From positions 10,911,974-10,975,973 of the forward strand of contig NC_049992.1 of the NCBI RefSeq assembly GCF_000003815.2: a stretch of 64,000 nt of DNA, in the 5' to 3' direction. The notes beneath the pieces were generated by a model. It was not told the origin of the DNA. It did no database searches and saw only the letters and a list, made by a program, of their open reading frames with translations. Each line of letters opens with the position of its first letter. Positions within the stretch are counted from its first letter, which is position 1. The DNA comes from Branchiostoma floridae. Taxonomy: Eukaryota > Chordata > Leptocardii > Amphioxiformes > Branchiostomatidae. This document shows positions 30,101 through 43,181 of this stretch, in pieces. Made by a program: the position numbers and the translations under genes.

Positions 30101-33100
30101 TATTGTATCACCTATTGTTCAGACGGCTGCACCAGAGGGGTATATACCAGAGGGTGCCACACTCGTAGATGCAGCTGTGACACAAGTCTCCTTAAAGCCA
30201 GTCAGTGAAGACGACACGACGTCTCAGGAACCTTCTTCAGTGTCTTCACAAGCCTTACTTATCTGCTGCTGGAGGAGTTTGATGGAAATCTCTCTGTTGT
30301 TTGGACAGTTTGCTCAGAAAGCTCCAATGTATCAAGAAGATGATGATCCCCAAGGTGTACTATCTGTCAATCAAGTGTTAAAGATAGGACACTACTTCAC
30401 TACACAACTGCTAGAAGCTCGTCACTTGGGAGCGTTCGAGAAGGGGAAAGACGGCTTCATCAAACTTTGCCACCGACTGTGGAGGTCTGAGATCCCTGAC
30501 TTGAGAAAGCTTCCTTGTGATTGGTTGAAGGGACTTCTCACGAGTCTACAGGATTACAATGACAGCAGTCTATGTGCGACAAGACGCAGTGCCGGTTTGC
30601 CCCTGTTCTTTGAGTGCGTGTTGACCACCGAGCCAGAGGAACATCAACAGGCACAGCTCAAGTCATCCATGGAACAGCTCCTCTCTCTAGCATCCTCCTT
30701 ACCATTGCCTACAGACAGCAAGCACACTGTTCCAGTTGTACATGCCCTGAACATCCTCAAAGCCCTCTTCAGGAACACCAAGATCGGGGAACACATTTTT
30801 CCTTACATTGTTGACGGAGTCAAAGTGACCATTCTCGGGTTTGGCTCTGAAGTCTGGGCCATACGTAATGCATCCACGCTACTCTTCAGTATTCTCATGA
30901 CCAGGATATTTGGAGTCAAGCGAGGGAAGGACGAACATGCCCGGAGGAACTGCATGTCAGGAAGAGAGTTCTTTGCCAGGTTCCCCTCCCTCCATTCCTT
31001 CCTTCTGGACCAACTCCAGCTGGCTGTGGAGAGGATCCAGTCCTGTGACAGCAGTGTGGACCTGCACCCAAGTCTGTACCCTGTGCTGATCATGTTGGCA
31101 AAGCTCTACCCCTCCCCAATGGATGGAGCCTCCTCAGCATTAAACATGTCTGCCTTTGTCCCGCTGGTCCAGAAGTGTGCCCACAGTACCGTCATGAAGA
31201 CAAGAGCCATGGCAGCACAAGCACTCCTACCGCTCATCCCAGCTGCACATGCTGCCTCCACCATAGGAAAACTCCTGAGACAGATTAAAGATGCTTCCAG
31301 AATCCCTCAGAATTCTGTTCATGGAATTCTGCTGCAAGCTCAAGGATTGATCAAGACATACTGTCGCAAAGATGTTCCTGGAGTTACACAAGAAGATCTT
31401 GAGTCAGAGGTGTACCCTTCCTTACAGAGTCTTTCTTGGATTGGGTCACGGTCAAACCCTTGTGCTGTTACAAGGGCACTTTATATTGCAACAGTAGAGT
31501 TCCTAATTTTTGACAGCAATGTAGGAAAAGGCTCTCATCCATTGCAAGAGCTCCGTTCAACTTTGATGGCAACACTTCATACAGAACATCAAGAAGATTC
31601 GAGTGATATCTGCGGTGCTGCTGCCTTGAACGTGGGCATTGCCACGTTTGTTCTGCGATGCCTACCTCACTCAAGCAGAGTCATCACAAACAATCTAGTA
31701 GAACCAGCAGGAGTTCTACTCAGTCTCCTTACCAACAAGCATTATGAAGTCAGGCAGAAAACACTGGAGTTTCTCAACAAAAGCATCACTGAACAGCAAA
31801 ACTGTCTAACAGCAAGTGGCCAAACCCTAGAAGCAAAAGTGGATGGAACAGTAGTTACTGTAACAAAAGGCAAAGTTAGTGATAAGTTGGAAACCACAGC
31901 AAGCCCTTCAAACATCTCCAGAGACACGGACATAGAACTAGATGAAAGACTCCACCCACTGCTGGGGCTATGCACAGAAGAGAGGATCTTTCAGCAGCTA
32001 GTTATCATGGTGATGCAGACAGAGAGGAACTCAGAGGTCCTCCCGCATCTGCTACAGCTGATGTGCACTGTGATGCCACTGAGAACATTTCCATGGGTCA
32101 TCACAACTCCATCATCCAAACAGGTATGTCTTATAATTGTTAATGATTACAACTTTGACAACCAGTACTACTAGCGTATTGTATACTATACTGCAGTTTT
32201 CTTAAGTTAACCTGTCCCTGGTGCTGAACACCATCCACACACTATTGTCATTCTTGCTGAACACTGCAAGTAAACATGCATGTCCTTAGTGCTGAATACC
32301 ACCCTCAGTTAAACATGCCTGTCCTTGGTGCTGAACTCCATCCACACACAGATAAACATGCCTGCCCATTGTACTGAACACCATGTGCACACAGTTAAAC
32401 ATGCCTGTCCTTTGTGCTGAACTCCATCCACACACAGGTAAACATGCCTGCCCATTGTACTGAACACCATCCACACACAGTTGAATATACCTGCCCTTTG
32501 TACTGAACACCATTCTCACAGTTTAACATGCCTGTCATTGGTGCTGAATACTATCTACACACAGCTAATCATGCCTGTCCTTGGTGCTGAACACAATACA
32601 TAATGCTTGTCTATTGCACTGAACACCATCCATACACAATTAAACATGTCTGGTATTGATGCTGAACATCACACACGCACACACAATAAGCAAAAATGCC
32701 TCTCCTTGGTGCTGAACACCATCCACACATTGGTTAAAATGTCTTGTTATTTGTTCTTAATGCTATCCACACACAGGTAAGTATGCCTGCCCTTGGTGCT
32801 GATAGCTCAAGTGTGACCTCTTTTATGTCCCTGTTTTCAGGTGACTTGTGGAGACATGCTGCAAACCCTGGTAAGACTTGGTCAGGAAAGCACCATGAAA
32901 CCAGAGCTCCAGGCAGCTGTAGTCTCCCTGTCTTCTATCACAGCAAACATGCTGTACACTTCATCAGAGCCACAGGTAGGTAGTACAAGACTAACTGGTT
33001 TGGTTTCAGCCCTATTTTAGGGAGACATTTAGTTGTACCCTGTACTAAGGTTGTTTCATGTTGAGAAAACATGATGCTGTTTGTAGCCATTGAATGGACA

Positions 33101-36100
33101 TTTCACAGGACTGCTGCATGGTGGCAGTATAATCAATACACTCCTTGATTGGATCTGTGTAACCTTGCACTTGACAATGGGAATATCATGCAAACTGTAC
33201 AGGAATGTCTAAAAAGACAACAAAACACTCAAAGTGTAAGAAAATATATTTTTTCTATGGATGAAATTCGTTGACGTATCCCTCTTTCATATTGCTTGAC
33301 CGCAGTGTAGACGCCAAGTGCTGCAGCTTTAGTGTGATTACTGCTGAATTGATCTTTGCCAAGAATGTCCTAAGAAGTTGTCCAAATCTAGGTCTATAAC
33401 TTTGACATATGAGACTGCAATATACTGAAAATATTCCAATTTGAAAAAAACGTCTGTCAACGTGATATCCCCAAGTACCCTATTTTTAAAAGCAACGGAT
33501 ATAGGCTACTCAACGGATAAAGGTGAACTAGCGTTACATACATTTATTAATGAAAAAGGAAGTCAGTGGTCAGAAATATTGGCCAATATTAAGTCAGCAA
33601 AGTGCCTCAGGTCAAAAGGTGTTCCCCACTCTGTTGCCTAAGGTGATAACATACCCCCATCAACATGTCTGTACAGAGAAGTGTTGTACAGTGATATACG
33701 TGGCTAATTGTGCTTTTAACCCAGTAAATCCACCATCATCCTACATAATCATTACAGCCAATACTACACTACCACCTGGTCCCAATATCACTGGTCCTCA
33801 ATTATGCTTTATAGCTGATCAATTTTACTGACAATGATGCTCACAAATTTACTGTTTGGAGTGGAAAACAATGTTTAGATGAGATTTTAAGATGTATAAC
33901 TGTTAGATGTTTTTTATATATCCAAACAGAAAAGAGCTTTGTTGTAGAAATGTTTACATGATATTTAAAACATGCTTTCCCGTAGGTCACCATAAACAGT
34001 TTTTATTTGTTACCACATTGTGTAGTGATAGTAGATGCTTGGAGTTTTATCAGATTTTGTGAACATTAAATTATGTAATATTTGGAGTGATTGCCAACAA
34101 GCTCCCTAGTAATTCTATGACTTCTTTTTAAATGTTACCTATTAGGTTGAGATGGGTACCACCTTGATGCAGTATTTTGCAGACTGGGTTGGACTGATGC
34201 TGGAATGTGCCCAACCTGGGAAGTATGTGGAAGTCAGGCAAGCTGTTGCAAAGGTTTGAATTTGTCATTATCACATTTTTGTGCAGTTTTCGTTCATATA
34301 AGGAATCAAATTTCTGTGTGGTTTACATTTATGGATTGAATGAATGATCTATAATTTGTCAGGGCTCGAAATACTTTTTTCTGCATACCTCGTAACATTG
34401 AAAATTACCTGCAACAGACAAATTTGACCTGCACCATTCTGAATTTAGGAAGTGTGGATCATACTAAAACTGTTCAAGAACTATTGCTATTTATTCTTTT
34501 ATACTTCATAGGTGGTAACAGTCGATGCAGCTAATAACAATCCATATACACCTACATCATATGACATTTATGCATAAAACCCAGTACATGGACCAGTACA
34601 GGGTAGGTGCAGGTAGACACCAGAAATGCCTGCACAGCTCCATATTTTCCTGCACTAACCTGCATATGTTGGTGGTACTTTGAGCCCTGTTTGTGTATTT
34701 GGCCTCCTGTGGTACTATAATACATTTTTGTTAAAGGGATATTGCAGAGATTGTCTAAGAGTAAGACAAAGCATGTGATGTTCTGAATCTGTGCAGAGGA
34801 CCACTTGGCCAATGTTTCCACTTTTTGGTGGTCCCTCGGACAATTTTTTCCACTGACACAAGCATTAGGAATCCTGTCTGTATTGGCCACCTGTGCACAT
34901 AAACCAGATTTTATACATGTAGGTCCCCTGAGGGGTCTTCTAAAGCAGATTTTGCTGTATTTTATCATTCAGCTCTTCAATCCATTTTCTTTCAATCTCC
35001 ATTCCTGACTCTTAGTAGGTCATTTACCCTGTTGCAGGTGTAAGAGATGTTGTGTAATACATCATTGTTGATTTTACTGTAAGATTGACTGTGTTTTCCA
35101 TGTGGGTGTTTCTGTGGCCATACATCATGATGTCTACAGTAGAGTGAGAAATCGTAGTGATAATCACAGACATTAACTCAGCCAGGCACAATGTTCCCCT
35201 GGAGACCCCCATGTTGTAAACTTCTGAACACCAATGGTAATACTCATTTGCATGCTTCTATTGTGTTCAATGAAATGATTGCAATATGATATCATCATGA
35301 AAGTTGCTTACAACAGATAGAGTGCAGCTGTGTTAATGTCTTTGCAATTCAATCACTGGCACAAACATATATTTCTAATAGGTGTGAATCATACATTTGT
35401 GTGTATGTTTCATCATGGTTCACATCATTTGGTGTTTTAATTGATTCAACGTAACAGTTGTATTTTGAGGAATGAACAGTGACCCATGGCAGTCTTTTTA
35501 CTTAACCCTTAAACTGCCAGAGTTTCAGCCCTATTAAATGCTATCAGTGCCAGGGTTGGCTGCTGACCTCCCAAAAGAAACCCCCAAACAAGGCCAAAGT
35601 CCCTGATTTCCGGGGTTCGTGGGCTACACGCTATACGCTATCACGGATATATCTGAGTGCGGCACACAGGACATGTATATATGTGCCGTATATATTCGGG
35701 TTTTGCAGTTTAAGGGTTAATAGATATTGAAAATGTAGCTTTGTGTATGGCCCCAATGGTAAAAAAGTATAAGACGTAGAAATAGAAAGAGAGACAGGGT
35801 ATTGTTTACATCCATTTTTCTGTCTTTATTTTGTTTGTCTGAACTATGTTGTTTCCTGTAGGGTCTGGCTGCTGTGACAGGTATATTAGAGGATGGGAGA
35901 TGCCTGCTGGGTGACCTTAGTTTCACCTTGTGGAGAGCACTTCTCATCTTGCTTCAGGTTTGTCATGTTTGGTTTATTTTCAGCTTTTTTGCTTCTTATA
36001 ATCTCTATGGAAGAGCCACACCTCAAGAGCCCAACACATTATTGATAAGAATAGGAGTCCATCCTGATGTGAGTTGATCAAACCTTACAGCCCAATCTTA

Positions 36101-37046
36101 TGCATCTTTGGTGACATATACTTTTCAAAGTAGACAAAACTATCTTAACAGTTTTCAAAATCAATTCCATCTCAGTCTACAACTGGATAAAAATTGGAGA
36201 TGTTTAGAGTAACATCCATCAATCTTCTTCAGGGTTACTGAAATGAACTGTCAGAACAGTTCAATATACATTAACTGCAAAAAAACTTTCGGACATGTCA
36301 AAGTCACTAACTCATGAGGCTCATATGAAAATGGCACTCATGCATAACATTATATATAACAGTTCCCATGGTATTGTCTTACCTTAGGAACTATGTAAAC
36401 ATGCATTACATTATCTAGAAGCGTTGTGTTAAGTCCTGGAATGACCCCACCTGTAGACTTTTTGTTGTAAATACACCAGAGCATGGACAGTTTATGACAG
36501 TTCATGACGACAGTCCCTAGGTTAAATCCTTTGTTCTTGTCCCATGGGTACAATCCGTCACATTTCAGCACATCAGCAGGGGGCTTAGAGCAGAAGCTCA
36601 CCCCTTGTCCCCCTTGCTAAATAAATAATCATTCCAGACTACACAATCCAGATTGCCTGTCCTAAGCACCAAGTTCCTCAAGTGTTCAATTATTCAGACC
36701 CACTGAAAAGGTCATTTGGAAAACAATGATGGTATCTTGAGTTGACAGATGTCGGAAGGGTGCAGGTCTATTCTAACATAATTAGGTCTTCACGGAGGGT
36801 TAAGCGTTAAATCGATGTTTCTAGTGATAACAGATGTCCATCAAATAGCCCAAGCTGTTTTCAAGGGTTATGAGTGAGTCAATTCATAAACACTGATAAT
36901 TGAATAAGGGGGGCTGTACAGGCTAACAGCATTACATCATCACATGTACATGTGAGGGTCTATCAGCAGAAGCTGAAATAAAAATGAACATGAATAATAG
37001 AAAACAGTCTTTTAACTGGTACCTGGTAGAAAGAAAGTGACAAATT

Positions 37047-37077
<31 letters not shown>

Positions 37078-39140
37078 ACACACACAGATTCACACATATA
37101 TACACACATGCCACGCAGTCCAGTGGCTATAGCGGCCTTGCCGCTGAAACTACAAGCCGTAAGGTTGATTCCTGCTGTGTCGCCCTCCGTGCACATACAC
37201 ACAGCATATTGTAAGAGAAACATTGTTCTAGCCATATCATGAACTAGTCAATACTACATATTGGTTCCTTTCATCACAAGTCTATGAAACATTTAGATTT
37301 CATTTGGCCCTCAATGGCAAATGTCAAAGTTGAATTGCCTGTAATAGGAAAAACCATTCAACCATATCCATGAAAATGTGGCGTATAAGTCTTTCCGCTT
37401 AATGTTTCATTCTAAAACTTGTGTTACAGCCAAGTCAGAATTGAACTGCCATTGCCTGATGCCATACATTTATTTTCTGTATCTGTATCTATAAAGCCGG
37501 TATAACCGACGTTCGGAGTAACACACCAGCTTCACAGGCACGCAGCGCGGCAGTAGCTGGTTATATTACACTGAACGATCCGTCACACCTAACTTTTGCA
37601 CATCTATCTGCAAGCGTTCTTTAAAACTATGCAGAGAAGATGCCCCTACTGTGCTTGGTGATAACAAATTCCACTCTATGATAGTTCTAGAAAAACTTTA
37701 AATTCATTATCTATTCTAGCATTGTATAAAAGTCAGAAACCATGATGATTACTGTTTAACATAGGATGAGGATGAGGTCACAAGACAAACAGCAGCAAGT
37801 TCTGTACTGTTGCTTAGCAACAACAGACAGGAAACATCAATAAGCATTCAGCCAACCCTGGCCCTCCATCAAGCAGTGGAGCTCCTTCTCCAGTCATCTG
37901 GGAAGAAGAAGTGGCGACCTTGCATCCTTCTCCTGCATGACCTTGTGACTGGGAGCCCTGACCTTGAAGATGTGTTTCCAGATGGACAGATCACAGTGGG
38001 TCTTATCACTTAACGTTTTGGCTAAAGTAAATTCAGTTATTTTTGCATGGACATTATTTTGCACTAGATCTAGAAGGGGAAAAAATGATGTTTTAAGAGT
38101 ACAACACGGTTTATTCCATATCACCTGAGGTACCAGCCCGACCGCTGATAGGAACAGGCTGGAGGGTGATTGAACCTGCGGGAGGACTGGGACCGAGGGT
38201 GATGCGGAATGCTCTGTGTTTTATTTTATTTCTGTCATACCCACCAGAGAAAACGCATTTTTTTATGTGAAATGCGCCAGAAGTTGAGAAAATTTGTTTA
38301 AAAAAAACATTGTAAGGAAAGCAATTCCAACATCCGAATCTGGTATTTCAACTTTTTACAGCATGCTCACACAGATTGGTTCAATTTATTTGATGGAAGC
38401 CTGTGTGATACAAGAAGAATCCCATGTCATATGGCAAGATATCACCCCGGTTCGGAATACCCATATCAAAGGTTATCGATGCCCAGATATGACATACTGT
38501 AAAAACATGTGTATAAATTATATAATACAAATTGTGACCTTCCCAAGAAAGTGTTCAAGTGAAAAATGAAAGTAAAATTGAAAAGAGTGATAGTTTTTCT
38601 ATAAGTGTTGATCTTTTTTTTTAGACTGAAGTTGTCTTTGAGAAGGGAGAAACCAACACCTATGAAGAGGGAGTGGAGTTGGCAGGTGTCGCAGCGCAAA
38701 GTCTGACTCGAGCAGTTGGAGGCAGCCCATTGGTTGGTGCTGATGTCCAAAGCAACCTGCATGCTGATTCAACAACTACAGGACACCAACATCCATCCTC
38801 AACATCTGTTCAAGAGCTTCCTATAGACACATCTCTGATTCTAGCTCTCATAGAGAAAGATGAGTCCTTGCTTCTGGACTTGTGTAGGAGGTGTAGTTCA
38901 CTCAAAACATCTCCAGTCTTTGTGTACCATACCCTGTATGGGCGGGTGTGTGAAACACTCTACAGGCTAGTGATAGCCATGACAGTTCTACTGGGTTGCC
39001 CCTTGTTGGAGAGCACATTTGTAGCAGACACAGTAGAGAAGGTAGTGGAGAAGGTAGCCCATTCTACAATATGCCAACAGCCTCTACCAAGTCCACTGGT
39101 AAAACAGGCTTTGGCATGTTTGCAAGATCTTGTTAAGTAA
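27165..39140 (+). CDS. THADA: THADA, regulator of tRNA position-32 2'-O-methylation (six exons, about 2005 aa)
   Basis: Exons: 27165-32123 (ATG 27192, with an in-frame TGA at 27174 fixing the start), 32841-32975, 34146-34253, 35862-35957, 37765-37995 and 38625-39140 (TAA). All joins are phase 0 with AG/GT sites; the third donor is GTTTGA. The predicted length of 2005 residues is close to vertebrate THADA (about 1950). Family hallmarks are present: YNLNSQSPSFRQQ near residue 660, the DUF2428 signature CATRRSAGLPLF near 1126, and the highly conserved FGVKRGKDEH with GREFFARFPSL at about 1239-1265. The protein is an all-helical ARM/HEAT-type repeat scaffold. Yeast Trm732 and animal THADA partner an FTSJ1-type methyltransferase for Nm32, and THADA is also linked to energy balance through SERCA in flies. 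The 4.9-kb first coding exon is unusual against the many small exons of vertebrates. A possible AATAAA lies far downstream (40648). Confidence 0.95.
32215..32790. repeat. 44-bp minisatellite in THADA intron 1, about 12 diverged units
   Basis: Units resemble TAAACATGCCTGTCCTTGGT followed by GCTGAACACCATCCACACAC, with clean 44-base spacing at 32352, 32396 and 32440 and indels elsewhere. The last unit ends about 50 bases upstream of exon 2 and includes GTAAGT-like strings. Confidence 0.85.
33434..33545 (+). mobile_element. Half copy of the GTTAGTTCACCTTTATCC MITE
   Basis: Matches the right arm of the complete element at 45991-46216: ACGGATATAGGCTACTCAAC then GGATAAAGGTGAACTAGCGT. The opposite arm is absent. 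Confidence 0.6.
34360..34689. mobile_element. hAT-like MITE, 330 bp (CAGGGCTC family), complete
   Basis: Ends CAGGGCTCGAAATAC (34360) and GTACTTTGAGCCCTG (34675-34689) are inverted, with TTTGT on both sides. The interior repeats CCTGCA/TGCAGG motifs. A truncated inverse copy lies at 12482-12790, and a solo end occurs near 19905-19944. It is in THADA intron 3. Confidence 0.75.
35506..35716. mobile_element. piggyBac-like MITE, 211 bp, TSD TTAA
   Basis: CCCTTAAACTGC at 35506 and GCAGTTTAAGGG ending 35716 are perfect inverted ends flanked by TTAA (35502-35505 and 35717-35720). TTAA target duplication with CCC ends is the piggyBac pattern. It lies about 145 bases upstream of THADA exon 4. Confidence 0.8.
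37049..37110. repeat. (CA)n microsatellite
   Basis: About 30 CA dinucleotides with a few interruptions (CTCACA, GATTCACA), immediately followed by a tRNA-like SINE. It lies in THADA intron 4. Confidence 0.95.
37111..37197 (+). repeat. tRNA-derived SINE fragment
   Basis: Contains an A-box-like CCAGTGGCTATAGCGG and, 30-40 bases later, a B-box-like AAGGTTGATTCCTGC. The spacing fits a pol III tRNA-derived SINE head. It is abutted by the CA microsatellite, common at SINE ends. Confidence 0.45.
37471..37712 (-). mobile_element. 3' end of a CR1/L2-like non-LTR retrotransposon
   Basis: The minus strand encodes the typical reverse-transcriptase C-terminus (IEWNLLSPSTVGASSLHSFK ... KLGVTDRSV, stop), then a short 3' UTR with GCTGGTGTGTTACTCCGAAC and a tail of GATACA repeats (37480-37495). 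The hexamer tail and 5' truncation are typical of this class. It is inserted in THADA intron 4 opposite to the gene, shortly before exon 5. Confidence 0.8.
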
Positions 39141-41109
39141 TGTTTCCAATTCCAATTTAATGTCAGAATGACACAGGCTTTAAGACTTGGCAACGGATTT
39201 TAACTGCCTTAGATAGTATTCGAAATGAATGCAACATTTTAAATACACGAATTGCCAATTCAAGCTAGGGTTGATATGTATTCAATTGTTCAGGTATTCA
39301 TCTATATATTTTTATCGATGAGAACTGTACATTATTTTCCACGTAAGACCAGTATGTATTATTAATTCCAATGAAAAAAAGATACTTGCAACATTCTCAT
39401 TTTTAAAGCCTTTGAAGACAGTAATATGAGATGATAGAGGATTTTGTCAAATATCTTTTATGTACCATTGTAATTTATAGAGTGATCCAATTATTTTACA
39501 TTTACGCCATGTATTTTGTGCATCAGCAATTTCTCCTTTATTCCCATGGCACACTGTTTTGTGTTATGCAGAAAATAACAATGGTCAAAATCAATAGATA
39601 TGGATAGCTGAACCTCTGTGCAGTCATTTGTGGAGATGATTGAGTAAAGGATGGGGACAAACACGGGTGGTTAAAGTAATGTGACCTCTTGTGGTCAGTT
39701 TGTCTTGTTAACCTAGATATGTCAGATTGAACTGAAAATGTGCTTGGACCCAGAAATGTCACACTGGCTTCTCTTCAAACAGCTTAAGAAACCACAAAAT
39801 TAAGTGGTCATCTCACATTCACTCACTTATTATCCAGTTCATCGTCTGTTGTTCCCTAATGACGTTTTACCATGATGAACATTGTACATGTAAGTAGTTT
39901 GCAATTCATGCATTGCTCTCAAAAAAGTAACTACGTGTATAAGGATTGTGAACATTGAAATACCAGCATGACACAAGATCTGCAAATAACGGTTTTGTTA
40001 CATGTTCAACAACATTTTAAGTAAGAATGTGTATAATGCAATGAATTATAACTCAGGCAAAAACGATGCCATTTTTCAGATTGAAATGAGAGTAACTGTT
40101 ATATACCATAAAATAACAATATGATTGGTCTGATTATTTTGCTTGCTATCGAAGAGCTCAACACCTTACGTTTTAATGAGTATACATCTTCAAGAGTAAC
40201 ACTGTAACTGGTAAACCACCTTCAGCCATAACATGCCGGTTTTGTACTAGTTGTGTTAAACCAGACTGATAACTTTGATTCCCTCATATCACGGTATGAA
40301 TTTCCTCAAGCAAGGGACCTCTTGCTTAACGTCATATCCGAGAAGACGTTCCTAGCTGGAGCTATGTACTCATTTTCATCTTAGTAGAGTAAGGAATTAG
40401 GTGTTAAGTGTCTGCGCCCCAGGGACGCAACATTGCGGTATGCTAAGGTTGATGAACCCAGAAATCCTTGAGGTTCTAAGTGCAGGTATAAGACCTTTAA
40501 CACATGACCATCTTCCCTTTTTATATTGAGTGGCTTCATGTGCAGATCTTGCAAAGCAAATCATTCCACCTTTTTATATGTTAGTTGAATTTATAAGAAA
40601 GAGTGTCAAAGGAATCTTATAATTCTAAATCGACACCGGCGGTCAACAATAAACCTTGATTTAGCAGCAGAGATTCTCATGAGAAAAGTGGATTTATGGT
40701 CATTGCCGTGAGTGTGGGAGCATTCACTTACATCTTGACCTACTCGCCTCTTACTCATTGGGGGTTGAAAACGGAGAATGTGCTATCTAAGCCCCTTTTT
40801 TACCTCACGGCGATCGCTGAGCAACCGTACAGCGACCAAACTAGATTATTGTGGTCATAGATTTCATAACTAGAATATGATGGATGACATAAAGGTATTA
40901 TTTAAACGCCAATAAAACAGGCAGAGCGTTAACATGATGAAATTCATTGAGTGATGTGCTAACATTTTGGTCACTTACTAGGCCTACGTCACATTTGCAA
41001 ACCGGGGCCAGGCCTGGCAGATTTCGTTAACAAAAAGGATATAAAAGGCACCAAGTTACACAAGACGTAAAGAGAGATGTTGTGGGCATTATTGATGTAT
41101 ATTTTTACG
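39141..41109. other. THADA 3' UTR and intergenic region
   Basis: No ORF, splice-consistent exon or clear repeat recognised. AATAAA occurs at 40648-40653 and CAATAAAAC at about 40912, either of which could end the THADA transcript. Confidence 0.4.
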
Positions 41110-41111
41110 TA

Positions 41112-41711
41112 CGAGGGGCGTTCAATGAGTAATAACTCTAACCCACTTCCAGTTGTCTGATCGAAATAAAATTTTGCATGTGTAATGATTCATATCTCTA
41201 TAGTTTACGTTTCAAAAAAGAGCTCTGAACTAATCGTGGTTTCTGATTTACTGGTGTTTGAACTGAGTTAGGTGTGAAAATGGATTTACTGGTGTTTGAA
41301 CTGAGTTAGGTGTGAAAATGGAGCCAGTTGAGTGTCGCGCAGTGATCCGGTTTTTGTATTTGAAAGGACGCACACCAAAGGAGACTTTTGATGAAATGAA
41401 AGAAACTTATGGTGATGATGCCCCATCATATGACCTTGTAAAACGATGGCATCCTGAATTCAAACATGGCCGGAAGTCTGTGGAAACAGCTCCCAGACCT
41501 GGTCGTTCCTCTTCTGCCATTGATGAGGCATCTGTTGGAGGACCAACCTGGGGTGTCCTACAAAAACGGTGTCCAGAGCTGCATCAAACGATGGGAGAAA
41601 TTCATAACTCTGGGTGTTCCTATGAAGAGAAAGACTAATAACTGTGCCAAGTTTCATTAATATCCTGCTATGGGAAATGAGTCAGAGTTATTACTAATTG
41701 AACGCCCCTCG
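41112..41711 (+). mobile_element. Internally deleted mariner element, TSD TA
   Basis: Inverted ends CGAGGGGCGTTCAATGAGTA and inverse CGAGGGGCGTTCAATTAGTA extend over about 32 bases and are flanked by TA (41110-41111, 41712-41713). The plus strand retains the mariner transposase N-terminal HTH region (ECRAVIRFLYLKGRTPKETF ... KRWHPEFKHGRKSVE, 41318-41490). It then jumps straight to the extreme C-terminus in another frame (IKRWEKFITLG at about 41585). The whole DDD/E catalytic core is deleted. A 38-base sequence (ATTTACTGGTGTTTGAACTG onward) is duplicated just upstream of the ATG at 41318. Confidence 0.9.
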
Positions 41712-41713
41712 TA

Positions 41714-43174
41714 TACATGCCATTTTTTCGTTTCCAAAATTTGGACACAACCTTAGCGGGAACGGGGTGTAAAAACTGCTCTTCTCAGTGTCTCAAACAC
41801 CTGGAAATGTAGATTTTGTGTGGTGTAATAAATCATGATTAGATATTCATACGAGGTATAAATATAGATTCAAGTAAAGAGTTTTGCATGATCCCAGAAT
41901 GTTGTGACGGCAGGGAGTAGGTTCACACAGAGGTTAACACCAGGGCTAATTTCAGGCTTGTAGAGGCGTAACACGCAACGCGGCCTCGGGTGAGCGTGAA
42001 GTCGTTTCTCTACTTTGACAGCAATTCCCTGGGCACATCCGTTTAGAATTATGGCCAGGGACCCCATGTCCTTCTCATCAGTTTTATACACTTTTGTGGG
42101 CACCAGGCGCAACCATCTTGAATGAAAAAGCCCGACAATAGTAAGCATTGTGTGCTTTAAAAAAACAACTATATACAGTAGGTAAAGTTGATTTTGTCAT
42201 TACGGGTGCAGTTGGGGATTGCCGTCCGCCGAAAGAAGACGCCACCTTCCACTTGAATGAATCCCCATTTTCTTGAGAAGTCGTGGGCCCTTTATGTACC
42301 GTCCTCTGGTGACCCTCCCCCATGTATTAACCGAGACTTCTGTGGAATTCCAGCATTCAGAAATAATAGCCCGCAACACAAAACGGATCAATTTGTAGTA
42401 AATTAACAGAGTGCCATAAAGCTATGGAGGCAATTTGATGCTACAGCGGTTCGCTTGCAGATACAGAGTGCGATCTTAGACTATACCCATATGGCTGATT
42501 CTTGGCATTGCAGTGTACTAGTTTGTGCCTGTTAACATGATACACCAGTAATTGTCTTCCAACTTTGCATACTGTGAAATGTGAAGGTCGTGTTAAGGGT
42601 AATTAATTCCTGTGGTTTTCAGTCAGTCCAGTGGCTTTCTGAATCTTTATTACCTTCGCCAAGAAGGTTATGTTTTGGGTAGCGTTTGTGTGTATGTATG
42701 TATGTGTGTATGTATACATGTATGTATGTATATTTTACTGTGTACAACCGAGGGAGTATCTCACTGATTACAAGAATATAAGCCTGCTATTTGTATCCCG
42801 TTTTTACACGAATGGTTAGGGGTTAAGAGAAGTTGCATACGGCATTGTTCTTCATTGTACTTTGTATGAGATATATATTTCAAAATATGAAAGAGGTGTG
42901 GACAAACGCAAACATGTAGTGTCAAACAAAATATGCAGTCCATTTTATTTGATATATTAATGAGTTTAGCATACAGATCCACGTCATCACCAAAAAAAAC
43001 ACAGCCCTATTATTTGACATACTGTGCTGACATTTGTGGATTAGTGCATAATATATCACACTGATTGATTTGCTAATGCTGTAATAACGGATTATGTAAG
43101 ACTAAAACTTCAACTGAATTTTTTCTTTCGTTCCAAAGAACCATATCTGGAGATAGATTTTGACCAAATGTCGT
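41714..43174. other. Intergenic; no gene recognised
   Basis: Contains a (TGTA)n-type microsatellite at about 42685-42730 and several ORFs under 95 codons with no recognisable domain. The minus-strand frame at 42148-41870 has ordinary-looking composition but no matching splice context that I can support. Confidence 0.4.
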
Positions 43175-43181
43175 TACAAGT

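Noticed and set aside
41870-42391. Short minus-strand ORFs at 42148-41870 and 42323-42084
   Set aside because: Overlapping frames of ordinary length with no recognisable domain; probably repeat-derived.
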